A DNA stretch of 6,911 nucleotides from an uncultured Rhodospirillaceae bacterium (GCA_900313355.1 OMQZ01000124.1:1-6911); one strand, 5' to 3'; positions 1-5,822 are shown, counted from the first letter of the stretch. The notes: a model not told the origin generated them from the letters alone. A program made the numbers and translations.

Positions 1-1023
1 ATCCAAAATATAGAAAAAGGGCTTTGTCAAGAAATAATACCAACCGAAATCAACCGCCAAATCAAACTTTTGAATCTTGTTTTGTTTTGCGTAACGATCC
101 AGAAGCTTAATTTCCTTTGCACCCGCAAAAAATTGAACGGTATGCGAGGCTTTAGAGTTCGGTTTGATCGTTAAAGGATACCCCCTGTAATCAACCTGAA
201 AACGATTTTCGCCAATTCTTGAAAGTGTCAAATCATTTTCTTTATCACCTTCCAAAATAAAAGCCGTAAACCAATATCTGTCCGAAAATCCGAGCCATGC
301 ACTTTCTGCCTTAAACGTTTTCGGCTCATCTTGCTTAATATCGCTTAATTTAATTTCTTTTGAACTTCCGTCCAAAACACCGGTTACGCCCTCATGAACA
401 ACACTTCTTTGAACATTTTTCAAATCATACACGCGGTTAATGCGACCATACGGATAGAGCACAACGCTCTTATCTTTCGTGTTTTCAACCGTATCGACAA
501 TTTTCATTAAATAGTGTTCATCAATCGAAATTTCACGTAAAAATTTCAATCCCTGACCATTGTCCCACTCTAAAACAAGCGGGGTTGACGGCGTTAATTG
601 CCCTTGTTTGGCATGCCAAAGTGTTTCTGAATCAGGCACAATACCATCACCGATTGACAAGAAACCAAATTCCGCAAAATAAGGTTGTTCGCTTGAAACC
701 GGAGCCAAAAGTCTCACATCTTCACTGTCCTCATCAAGCGTTTCTTTGTATTTTGTAAGCTCGAGATGATCAAAACGCGCCCCTTTTAAACGCACGCTTC
801 CTTTAACAGACGGTGTTCTGATGTCGATTCTCTCAGATTCGTCAGCTTCTTTGTCAACCATTTGAGGCTCAATATTTTCCACAACAGGCGATACAACAGA
901 AACTTCGTTTTCAACATTGACCTGATTTTCAAGTTGCTTCGGTGCAAAGAAATGATTAACGGCGAATATAATCAAAATAGACATTAAAATCGCCACATAT
1001 AAATTTTTAGTATCTTCTTTCAT
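1..1023 (-). CDS. yidC: YidC membrane protein insertase, N-terminal part (cut by left window edge)
   Basis: YidC inserts and folds inner-membrane proteins, alone or with SecYEG. The frame is open for 341 codons from the ATG at 1021-1023 and runs off the left edge. It begins MKEDTKNLYVAILMSILIIF, a short charged start followed by the first membrane anchor at about residues 8-26. A low-complexity acidic linker and then the large beta-rich periplasmic domain of Gram-negative YidC follow. The last visible residues, VDFGWYYFLTKPFFYILD, match the conserved junction leading into the insertase core. The core helices with the hydrophilic groove lie outside the window; a full protein is usually about 550-600 aa. 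The start is supported by AAGGA (1031-1035, minus strand) 7 nt upstream. The gene usually follows yidD closely, but here a foreign-looking gene separates them, so it probably needs its own promoter. Confidence 0.97.
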   Translation of the reverse strand, partial: MKEDTKNLYVAILMSILIIFAVNHFFAPKQLENQVNVENEVSVVSPVVENIEPQMVDKEADESERIDIRTPSVKGSVRLKGARFDHLELTKYKETLDEDSEDVRLLAPVSSEQPYFAEFGFLSIGDGIVPDSETLWHAKQGQLTPSTPLVLEWDNGQGLKFLREISIDEHYLMKIVDTVENTKDKSVVLYPYGRINRVYDLKNVQRSVVHEGVTGVLDGSSKEIKLSDIKQDEPKTFKAESAWLGFSDRYWFTAFILEGDKENDLTLSRIGENRFQVDYRGYPLTIKPNSKASHTVQFFAGAKEIKLLDRYAKQNKIQKFDLAVDFGWYYFLTKPFFYILD

Positions 1024-1120
1024 AAAAAAATCCTTACGGCTAAAACAATGTATCCCTTTTAATTCATATTTAATCTGATTTCAAGCAATAAAACAATCTT
1101 TCCCCTCTCTCCGTCTTTCG

Positions 1121-1147
1121 TCACCCTCGGGCTTGATTTGAGGATCT
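1121..1147. repeat. Degenerate palindromic element of the CTCGGGCTTGA type
   Basis: The left arm CCTCGGG (1125-1131) faces the right arm TTTGAGG (1137-1143) across the loop CTTGA. Four Watson-Crick pairs are followed by three G:T positions, which remain pairable as G:U in a plus-strand transcript. I recall dispersed palindromes of the form CCTCGGGCTTGACCCGAGG between genes in several alphaproteobacterial genomes, and this copy fits that pattern with a decayed right arm. Only one copy is in the window, so repeat status is an inference from recalled knowledge. Confidence 0.4.
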
Positions 1148-1204
1148 AAAACAACAACAAATTCCTTATCTTCCTAAAATCTCAAAAAATTTTAAATTTC
1201 CTTC

Positions 1205-1233
1205 TTGTTTTTTGACAAAAATTATGATATCAT
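1205..1233 (+). promoter_or_regulatory. Weak promoter candidate with overlapping palindrome, upstream of the gene at 1342
   Basis: TTGTTT (1205-1210) and TATCAT (1228-1233) are 17 bp apart; the -10 matches the sigma70 consensus at 5 of 6 positions and the -35 at 3 of 6. A perfect TTGACA lies at 1212-1217 but has no acceptable -10 at 16-19 bp. The -10 is the right half of the perfect palindrome ATGATATCAT (1224-1233), which could be an operator. Transcription from here would give a leader of about 100 nt before the ATG at 1342. Confidence 0.25.
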
Positions 1234-1316
1234 GAGCCTAATCACAAGGATTATGAATTTATATTGTCTATTATCTCCGTGCTTAAAGATGCCGGTTCTT
1301 TCGTGATCATTTAATT

Positions 1317-1331
1317 GTTAAACCATTTAAC
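1317..1331. repeat. Perfect inverted repeat GTTAAA-CCA-TTTAAC just before the start codon at 1342
   Basis: Six-base arms at 1317-1322 and 1326-1331 are separated by three bases and end 10 bp before the ATG at 1342, where a Shine-Dalgarno sequence would be expected. It could be a protein-binding site or a small hairpin affecting translation. With AT-rich arms this short, chance is also possible. Confidence 0.25.
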
Positions 1332-1341
1332 CTTTATAAAT

Positions 1342-1737
1342 ATGAAAGAGGAACTTAAAATCATCGGCCTTCTGGTCATTATGCTGTTGCCGTTTCCCTT
1401 CACCAACATCTCGGAGCAACTGCCTCTATGGGTGAAAATCGTACTCAGTTTCCCTGCGGCATTTGCAATGATGCTGTTAGGGGTTTTATACAAAGAGCTC
1501 ATCGACCAATGGCCCTTTTACAGCCCTGAAGAGAACATCGTTAATCTGGGCTTGTCAGTCATAGCCACAGCCTTTTTGGGATTCATCTACATCGCAGCCA
1601 TGCGGTGTTTCTTCCCTCTTCCGTGGCTTGTCTACATCGTAATTTCTTTGGCTTTCATGGGTGTTGTTTTCATCCCCTGGCAAGCCTTAAAGAAAAAAAT
1701 CAAGCCCGCCAAGACCTCTGTCAAACCCGAATCCTAA
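1342..1737 (+). CDS. Small four-helix membrane protein of unknown function
   Basis: I do not recognise this 131-residue product. Four hydrophobic stretches are visible at about residues 6-22, 30-50, 66-87 and 91-113, followed by a basic tail (KKKIKPAK at 117-124), so it is probably an inner-membrane protein with a positively charged cytoplasmic end. Between helices 2 and 3 lies a polar loop with KELIDQWPFYSPEEN (51-65). The frame can be extended nine codons to a TTG at 1315, directly after an in-frame TAA at 1312-1314. I prefer the ATG at 1342, because neither start has a Shine-Dalgarno sequence and the ATG gives a conventional N-terminus, MKEELK. It lies between yidD and yidC on the opposite strand and ends in its own strong terminator. 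I count 183 G+C in 396 bases (46%), somewhat above the flanking genes, with CTG and ATC codons more frequent. Together these suggest acquisition by transfer. Confidence 0.6.
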   Translation: MKEELKIIGLLVIMLLPFPFTNISEQLPLWVKIVLSFPAAFAMMLLGVLYKELIDQWPFYSPEENIVNLGLSVIATAFLGFIYIAAMRCFFPLPWLVYIVISLAFMGVVFIPWQALKKKIKPAKTSVKPES

Positions 1738-1752
1738 GCACGAACCTTCATC

Positions 1753-1814
1753 CCTCTTGTTTATCCATTGTCATGCAAATGATCAATAAGATAAACAAGA
1801 GGCTTTTTTTATTT
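1753..1814 (+). terminator. Strong intrinsic terminator of the gene ending at 1737
   Basis: A perfect 13-bp stem (CCTCTTGTTTATC at 1753-1765 with its complement at 1790-1802) is followed by CTTTTTTTATTTTT. The loop folds further: ATTG/CAAT and TCAT/ATGA pair around a bulged T and close on GCAA, a GNRA-type tetraloop. The U-tract lies only on the plus-strand side, so it terminates the plus gene, and the tract overlaps the last codons of yidD. Confidence 0.9.
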
Positions 1815-2033
1815 TTCTTTTTTTTCGGGAACCGGATCATACCCTTCTCCGCCCCATGGATGACACCTTAAAATGCGCTTAATTCCTAAATAAAACCCTT
1901 TAAACGCGCCATGTTTTTTGATGGCTTCTATCATATATTCCGAACATGTCGGTTTATATCTGCAACATCCGCCGCAAAGAGGGGATAAAAACCTTTGATA
2001 GATTCTCACCAATTTAATCAACAACCACTTCAT
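1809..2033 (-). CDS. yidD: YidD, membrane protein insertion efficiency factor
   Basis: YidD is a small, inner-face membrane-associated protein that aids insertion of YidC substrates; its exact mechanism is not settled. The 74-residue product has the family signature almost throughout: RFLSPLCG at 14-21, then [10 protein letters not shown] with its paired cysteines, AIKKHG, and [17 protein letters not shown] near the end. An amphipathic or hydrophobic N-terminus ([16 protein letters not shown]) fits membrane association. Length is normal for the family. The ATG at 2031-2033 lies inside the 3' end of rnpA, a 20-nt overlap, so translation is probably coupled to that of RnpA. Its stop lies in the U-tract region of the opposing terminator, so this gene is tail-to-tail with the membrane gene at 1342. 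I see no terminator of its own on the minus strand. Confidence 0.97.
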   Translation of the reverse strand: MKWLLIKLVRIYQRFLSPLCGGCCRYKPTCSEYMIEAIKKHGAFKGFYLGIKRILRCHPWGGEGYDPVPEKKEK

Positions 2034-2424
2034 CTTCTTGTTCTTTCAGAGGTGGCGGCGGTGATTGAAAAACGCCGTCTTCAATCATTTTGTTTGCTTT
2101 TTTCAAAGCCCATTTAACGTCGTTTTTAAGATCTTTATAAGGACAATTTGCCGTATTATAGCGCCCGATTAAAACATATTCCACATTATCTTTTGCGTGA
2201 TCAAAAAAAACCTCGCGCACAACCGCGCGCAAACGTCGTCTGACCCTTGTCCTGACGACAGCTTTTCCGATTTTTTTTGTTGTCGTAAAACCGACCTTAA
2301 ACGGAACTTTTTCTTCAGATAAACTCGGAGCCGCCTGAAGAATAACAGTCGAAACGACCATTCGAATCCCCTTGGCGACTCTTACAAAATCTCTTCTCTT
2401 TTTTAAATGAAGAATTTTATCCAT
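2014..2424 (-). CDS. rnpA: Ribonuclease P protein component
   Basis: RnpA binds the catalytic RNase P RNA and helps it bind the 5' leader of precursor tRNAs. In this 136-residue protein the basic RNR region runs from [21 protein letters not shown] at about 50-70, preceded by a [10 protein letters not shown] strand. The N-terminus ([13 protein letters not shown]) is the conserved opening helix and loop. Two positions that are usually Asn (GNAV and RNR) are Lys53 and Thr59 here. The C-terminus carries an extension with four prolines and acidic residues ([16 protein letters not shown]) that overlaps the yidD start, so part of it may exist because of the overlap. The gene starts 3 nt after the rpmH stop, the standard rpmH-rnpA arrangement, and is probably transcribed from the rpmH promoter. 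Confidence 0.97.
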   Translation of the reverse strand: MDKILHLKKRRDFVRVAKGIRMVVSTVILQAAPSLSEEKVPFKVGFTTTKKIGKAVVRTRVRRRLRAVVREVFFDHAKDNVEYVLIGRYNTANCPYKDLKNDVKWALKKANKMIEDGVFQSPPPPLKEQEDEVVVD

Positions 2425-2427
2425 GAT

Positions 2428-2562
2428 TTAAGCTGAAAGTTTTTTACGTCCTCTTGCGCGACGTGCAGCTAAAACTTTACGACCGCCGACTGTGGCCATA
2501 CGCGTACGAAAGCCGTGACGACGAGCTCTGACGAGCTTACTTGGTTGATATGTTCTTTTCAT
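2428..2562 (-). CDS. rpmH: Large ribosomal subunit protein bL34
   Basis: The 44-residue product begins [18 protein letters not shown] and continues with [27 protein letters not shown], the near-universal L34 sequence. It is a small, very basic protein of the 50S subunit, and its length is exactly that of the family. The start is fixed by MKRTYQPS and by CCGGAG (2570-2575, minus strand) 7 nt upstream. It is the first gene of the rpmH-rnpA-yidD run and has a strong promoter. L34 is highly expressed; use of CGT and CGC for Arg fits that. G+C is locally higher than in its neighbours because of its Arg and Gly content. Confidence 0.97.
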   Translation of the reverse strand: MKRTYQPSKLVRARRHGFRTRMATVGGRKVLAARRARGRKKLSA

Positions 2563-2594
2563 AAATTTTCTCCGGTTTATTAGTTATTATTTAA

Positions 2595-2623
2595 AACCGC
2601 TCCGAAAAGCGATTCTCGGGGTT
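2595..2623 (-). promoter_or_regulatory. Possible alternative hairpins in the rpmH leader
   Basis: In the 65-nt leader expected from the promoter at 2634-2662, two structures can form and exclude each other. In one, CCGA (2602-2605) pairs with TCGG (2616-2619), extended by AACC (2595-2598) with GGTT (2620-2623). In the other, CGCT (2598-2601) pairs with AGCG (2608-2611). Each stem section is only four base pairs, so a regulatory role is speculative. Confidence 0.2.
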
Positions 2624-2633
2624 AACGTTTTGG

Positions 2634-2662
2634 CTTATAAAGTTTTTTTTTACCTATGTCAA
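2634..2662 (-). promoter_or_regulatory. Sigma70-type promoter of the rpmH-rnpA-yidD operon
   Basis: On the minus strand, a perfect TTGACA (2657-2662) is followed after exactly 17 bp by TATAAG (2634-2639), a 5/6 match to the -10 consensus. Transcription would start near 2627, giving a leader of about 65 nt before rpmH. It lies only 13 bp beyond the stop of the upstream phosphoglycerol transferase gene, with no terminator between, so readthrough from that gene is also possible. Confidence 0.8.
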
Positions 2663-2675
2663 GCAAAATTTTAAG

Positions 2676-4475
2676 CTAAAACAACCCTTCATTCAGACCG
2701 CTTATTTTCAAAGACATAACCCCGATTCCAAATGTTTCGGATAACGCATCATCATTTGTCTCAAATTTTAACAGAAGTTTTCCGTTATCAATCAAACTTA
2801 ACGGAATGCGAATTTGCTTCATGAGCGGTTGCTTATCTTTCATTGTCACATTCCATTTTTCAATCTCTTGACCGTTTGCAACAACACTGATCGTCTTTGC
2901 GCCGCCTTCATCCATCATCACCTTAAAACTCAAATCAAGCTCTATGTCTTTATTCTCGATTGTCGGCAACATAAAAGAAAACTCATCTGAATAAACCACC
3001 CCCATCAAAACATTTGAAAAAGTTGCGTATTTCTCAATTTCCTTGTTTGAAATCAGCTCAACACCGAGCGGCGCATAAATTTCATATTTTGGCTCTGCAT
3101 GAACCCTCACACTTTCAAACGAATCATAAACTTTTGATGACTTTGAAAGTTCTGTTTCAAGTTTTAAGCCCATTTTTTCAACAAGTGTCGGTGTTTTTGA
3201 AAAAAGCGAACGGCCAAGTCCGAATTTTCCATCCGAAAAACGCACACCGAGCGCGCTTAAAATCGTCGGAGCCGCATCAAGTGTTGTCCATGCCGTATGT
3301 TCCTGCTTTTTCACAAGAGGCGACGGATTTAAAACAAAATTGACAACCCTTCTTCCTCTCTGATCTTCATACAATTCATTTTTACCTGTCTGGATATGAT
3401 CCCCCATCACAAAAACAGTTGTATTAAGATAAAAATCTTGTTTTTCAAGCCAGCTTAAAAACTCTGAAAGCATCTGATCCGCGCATCTGATAACATCTTT
3501 TTTATCGCCATGCTCTGATTTGCAAACAGGGCTCAAAAAATAATCCGGCGTATGCGTATCAAGCGTTAAAAAGCTCAAGAAAAAAGGCTTATCAGAAGAG
3601 CTTAATTCATTTATTTTTTTCTTAACAACCTCATAAAGCGTGCTGTCATCAAACCCACCGAAAGCTCCCGTATGCTCTTTTAGCTCAAGCCCGAAATGAG
3701 CTTGAATCTCAGATTTGCCCATAACCTCATCAAAGCCATGTGTTTTCATAAAAAGTCCGGCTCTTGAAAAATCAATATCCGCTCCTTTCATAAAAACGGT
3801 TTTATATCCGTTTTGACTCAAAATCTCCGGCAGACAAACCATCCCCTCCAAAAAATTCTGATATCTCAGATGTCCTTTTAATATGCTTTTTCTCAAAGGA
3901 ACACCGCACAAACTCCCAACCATTGCCGCCATGGTATAGTCCTGATTTTGAAGCTGATAAAACCCTTTAAATGAAACTTCCGTTTTCATTCTCGCATACA
4001 TATTTGAAATTAGATTTTCATTAGCAACCGAAGCATAATTTTCTTCCATCGATTCCACATAAATTAAAATCAAATTTCGTTTATTGCTCAAAAAAGTATA
4101 ATTCAAATTCTGCGGCGGAACATATTCTTGCTCATAAATTTCAGAACTGACCGTCTGGCGCCAAAAATATGAAAAAACACCGACCTCAAAAAACGAAAAC
4201 ACATAACAAATCAATCCGACAATAATCAATTGCCTGTTTTTCTTTAATATAACCGAAAAAGCAATTGCTGTCACAACACCCAAAATCGCGCTGATAACAA
4301 AACCGTATAAAACCTCCCTTGAAACACTTGAGAGAACATTTTCCTCCAGATTTACAAGAATTTGTTCAATATAAACATTTCCCCAGATATGCTTTGTTTG
4401 CATCAATATAAACAGCAACACAAAACCGCTGACCAAAAACAAAAGACAGAGCATATCTTTTAAAACTTTAATCAT
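2676..4475 (-). CDS. OpgB/LtaS-like membrane phosphoglycerol transferase (alkaline phosphatase/sulfatase fold)
   Basis: Enzymes of this family move glycerol phosphate from phosphatidylglycerol to periplasmic glucans (OpgB/MdoB) or to lipoteichoic acid (LtaS). In a Gram-negative, OpgB-like decoration of periplasmic glucans or another envelope glycan is the natural guess; the true acceptor is not shown. In the 599-residue product I see three N-terminal membrane segments (about 8-26, 56-77, 82-104) and then a catalytic domain facing the periplasm. NLILIYVESMEE places metal ligand Glu141. DYTMAAMVGSLCGVPL places the likely Thr181 nucleophile in the family setting. LDTHTP (305-310) and GDH (358-360) supply further substrate and metal positions. 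Residues from about 460 to 599 look like a separate C-terminal beta-rich domain. E. coli OpgB is about 760 aa, so this is a shorter form. The start overlaps the stop of the upstream glycosylase gene as ATGA, implying translational coupling. Confidence 0.87.
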   Translation of the reverse strand: MIKVLKDMLCLLFLVSGFVLLFILMQTKHIWGNVYIEQILVNLEENVLSSVSREVLYGFVISAILGVVTAIAFSVILKKNRQLIIVGLICYVFSFFEVGVFSYFWRQTVSSEIYEQEYVPPQNLNYTFLSNKRNLILIYVESMEENYASVANENLISNMYARMKTEVSFKGFYQLQNQDYTMAAMVGSLCGVPLRKSILKGHLRYQNFLEGMVCLPEILSQNGYKTVFMKGADIDFSRAGLFMKTHGFDEVMGKSEIQAHFGLELKEHTGAFGGFDDSTLYEVVKKKINELSSSDKPFFLSFLTLDTHTPDYFLSPVCKSEHGDKKDVIRCADQMLSEFLSWLEKQDFYLNTTVFVMGDHIQTGKNELYEDQRGRRVVNFVLNPSPLVKKQEHTAWTTLDAAPTILSALGVRFSDGKFGLGRSLFSKTPTLVEKMGLKLETELSKSSKVYDSFESVRVHAEPKYEIYAPLGVELISNKEIEKYATFSNVLMGVVYSDEFSFMLPTIENKDIELDLSFKVMMDEGGAKTISVVANGQEIEKWNVTMKDKQPLMKQIRIPLSLIDNGKLLLKFETNDDALSETFGIGVMSLKISGLNEGLF

Positions 4476-5107
4476 AACAAATCCTTAGTTTTTTTTATGA
4501 CATCATCAAACATCTCAAATGTGAGCACGCCCGTGTTAATATTATATCGTGATGTATGATAAGAGTTGATTAAAATTAAATTTTCATTTTTCAAATAATG
4601 AACAGCTCCGTGCGCAAATTTAAACGTCGACAATTTATAACCGAGCGCCCCTAAAACCGCATTATGTGCCACAGCCCCAAGCGTTAAAATAATTTTAAGA
4701 TGGGGCATACTTTTAATTTCCTCGATCAAAAATGCCCGACAATTTTTTATTTCTTCGCCGGTAACTTTATTTTGAGGCGGCACACATCTGACCGCATTTG
4801 TAACCCTGACATTTAAAAGCTCAAACCCGTCATCTTTTCTTTTTTTATATTCGCCTTTGGCAAAGCCGAATTTTTTTAAACCGGGATATAAAACATCACC
4901 GGCATAATCATTTGTAAACGGACGATTCGTTTGGTTCGCCCCGTTAAGCCCCGGCGCCAAACCGACAATTAAAACCTCTGCATTCAAATCGCCGAATGAT
5001 TCAACCGGACCGTTATAATAGCTCGGAAATTTTTTTCGATTCTCTGTCCTGAAATCGACCAATCTTTGACATTTTAAACAATTTTTTGAAGGATTACAAA
5101 AGCTCAT
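4472..5107 (-). CDS. Uracil-DNA glycosylase, family 5 (UDGb) type with Fe-S cluster
   Basis: This enzyme removes uracil, and in this family often other deaminated bases, from DNA to start base-excision repair. In the 211-residue product, motif 1 is GLAPGLNGANQTNRPFTND (49-67), close to the family-5 pattern GLAPxxHGANRTGRxFTGD. Motif 2 is HTSRYNINTG (184-193). Cys10 and Cys13 (CLKC), with Cys108 and Cys123, have the spacing expected for the 4Fe-4S ligands. Small residues stand where the family-1 catalytic Asp would be, as usual for UDGb, in which another Asp is thought to act. The frame opens 12 codons earlier at 5143, but I chose the ATG at 5105-5107 because GAGAGAG lies 5 nt upstream and the longer start has no ribosome binding site. 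It overlaps the transferase gene by 4 nt. The pairing of DNA repair with envelope modification looks like shared transcription rather than shared function. Confidence 0.9.
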   Translation of the reverse strand: MSFCNPSKNCLKCQRLVDFRTENRKKFPSYYNGPVESFGDLNAEVLIVGLAPGLNGANQTNRPFTNDYAGDVLYPGLKKFGFAKGEYKKRKDDGFELLNVRVTNAVRCVPPQNKVTGEEIKNCRAFLIEEIKSMPHLKIILTLGAVAHNAVLGALGYKLSTFKFAHGAVHYLKNENLILINSYHTSRYNINTGVLTFEMFDDVIKKTKDLL

Positions 5108-5228
5108 TTTTTCTCTCTCACACTCAAAGCGATAGAATAGCATAAAAAATTTTCAAACGCACTATTTAAAATTCGTTTTTACAGAATATATAGCCTTTTG
5201 AACGTCAAGTTAATTTACTTAAACAAAT

Positions 5229-5245
5229 CTATTTATAAATAGGAG
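5229..5245 (+). promoter_or_regulatory. 14-bp perfect palindrome overlapping the ribosome binding site of the barrel gene
   Basis: CTATTTATAAATAG (5229-5242) is its own reverse complement, and its last two bases are the first two of AGGAG (5241-5245), the Shine-Dalgarno sequence 10 nt before the ATG at 5256. It could be an operator or a weak AU-rich hairpin that partly masks the ribosome site. The intergenic stretch 5144-5255 also holds TTGAAC (5198-5203), but no good -10 lies at 16-18 bp, so the promoter is not identified. Confidence 0.4.
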
Positions 5246-5255
5246 TATATTTAAT

Positions 5256-5822
5256 ATGAAAAAAACTTTATTATTGGCCGGTGTGGCTTGCCTTGTCTCA
5301 TTAAATGCAAACGCCGGCTATTGGTCCGATGTTTATCATGAAATGAAACCTTACATCGGCGCAGATTATATTTATTCTTATGCAAAATTCGGCGGTCCCG
5401 CAAAACACATGAAAGACAGCTACCATTCGGGTTCCGTCAATCTTGGTGCCAGAATGTACGGTTATTGGGGCTTAGAAGCCTTTTATCAACAAGCCGGAAA
5501 ACGTGAAAGACACATTGAGGGTAAAAAGCATTCGGCTGAATTTTTAGCTTATGGTGCCGACATGTATGGTTATGCTCCCATCGGTTGCAGTCAGTTTAAT
5601 CTTTTGGGCTCATTAGGTCTTGCAAATTATCGCTTTGATTTCAAATATCCTGACGTTGCCTCAAAAAAGCAAAACCGCATGGGTTACCGCGCCGGTATCG
5701 GTATGCAATATGATTTCAACGAACACTTTGCCATGCGCGTTATGGGCAGATACACCTATCTTGGCATGAACCGTGTAAACAACTTAAAAGAAGTTACGGC
5801 CGGTCTAAGATATATGTTCTAA
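5256..5822 (+). CDS. Outer-membrane eight-stranded beta-barrel protein (OmpA/Opa-like barrel)
   Basis: The 188-residue product starts with a clear signal peptide: MKKTLLLAG, a hydrophobic core, and a likely signal peptidase I cut after NANA (residue 20). The mature protein of about 168 aa alternates polar and hydrophobic or aromatic residues. I can draw eight strands at about 32-42, 56-69, 71-80, 94-107, 112-128, 141-153, 158-169 and 178-188. It ends TAGLRYMF, with the C-terminal Phe recognised by the BAM assembly machinery. Size and strand count match the small OmpA/Opa-type barrels (OMP_b-brl family). Loops are rich in Lys, His and Tyr. There is no peptidoglycan-binding OmpA domain. Such proteins serve in membrane integrity, adhesion or host interaction; nothing visible selects among these. 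It has its own terminator and appears monocistronic. The start is fixed by AGGAG at 5241-5245. Confidence 0.85.
   Translation: MKKTLLLAGVACLVSLNANAGYWSDVYHEMKPYIGADYIYSYAKFGGPAKHMKDSYHSGSVNLGARMYGYWGLEAFYQQAGKRERHIEGKKHSAEFLAYGADMYGYAPIGCSQFNLLGSLGLANYRFDFKYPDVASKKQNRMGYRAGIGMQYDFNEHFAMRVMGRYTYLGMNRVNNLKEVTAGLRYMF

Larger units (their letters stand above)
1024..1341. other. 318-bp gene-free spacer between yidC and the plus-strand membrane gene
   Basis: No credible protein gene is seen here. The stretch holds the divergent upstream regions of yidC (minus) and of the gene at 1342 (plus), a degenerate palindromic repeat at 1121-1147, an ATGATATCAT palindrome at 1224-1233, a weak plus-strand promoter candidate at 1205-1233 and an inverted repeat at 1317-1331. 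For yidC, a poor candidate TTGTTT (1091-1096) and TAAATA (1067-1072) with an 18-bp gap can be drawn on the minus strand, but it matches consensus badly. Pyrimidine-rich tracts around 1096-1115 and 1152-1176 have no recognised meaning. Confidence 0.6.

Noticed and set aside
1253..1306. 17-codon ORF after AAGGA upstream of the membrane gene
   Set aside because: The AAGGA is only 2 nt from the ATG, the peptide has no recognisable features, and the length is well within chance in a leader.
1264..1314. Open stretch in frame with the 1342 gene, ending in TAA just before its TTG codon
   Set aside because: It could be read as a longer gene broken by a stop, but there is no ATG or ribosome site and 16 residues are too few to show homology.
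1311..1502. 63-codon minus-strand ORF opposite the membrane gene
   Set aside because: It is a shadow of the plus-strand gene, without a ribosome binding site or recognisable domain.
1753..1802. The same hairpin as a terminator for yidD on the minus strand
   Set aside because: On the minus strand it is followed by GGATGAAGG rather than a U-tract, so it is not a canonical bidirectional terminator.
1605..1871. 88-codon plus-strand ORF across the end of the membrane gene and the terminator
   Set aside because: It reads through a strong terminator hairpin, has low-complexity Phe runs from the T-tract, and overlaps yidD.
3014..3343. 109-codon plus-strand ORF inside the phosphoglycerol transferase gene
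   Set aside because: It lies wholly opposite a well-supported gene with catalytic motifs, and has no ribosome site or family resemblance.
5108..5143. Twelve-codon N-terminal extension of the uracil-DNA glycosylase
   Set aside because: No Shine-Dalgarno precedes the ATG at 5143, while GAGAGAG precedes the one at 5107. The Fe-S cysteine motif already begins close to the later start.
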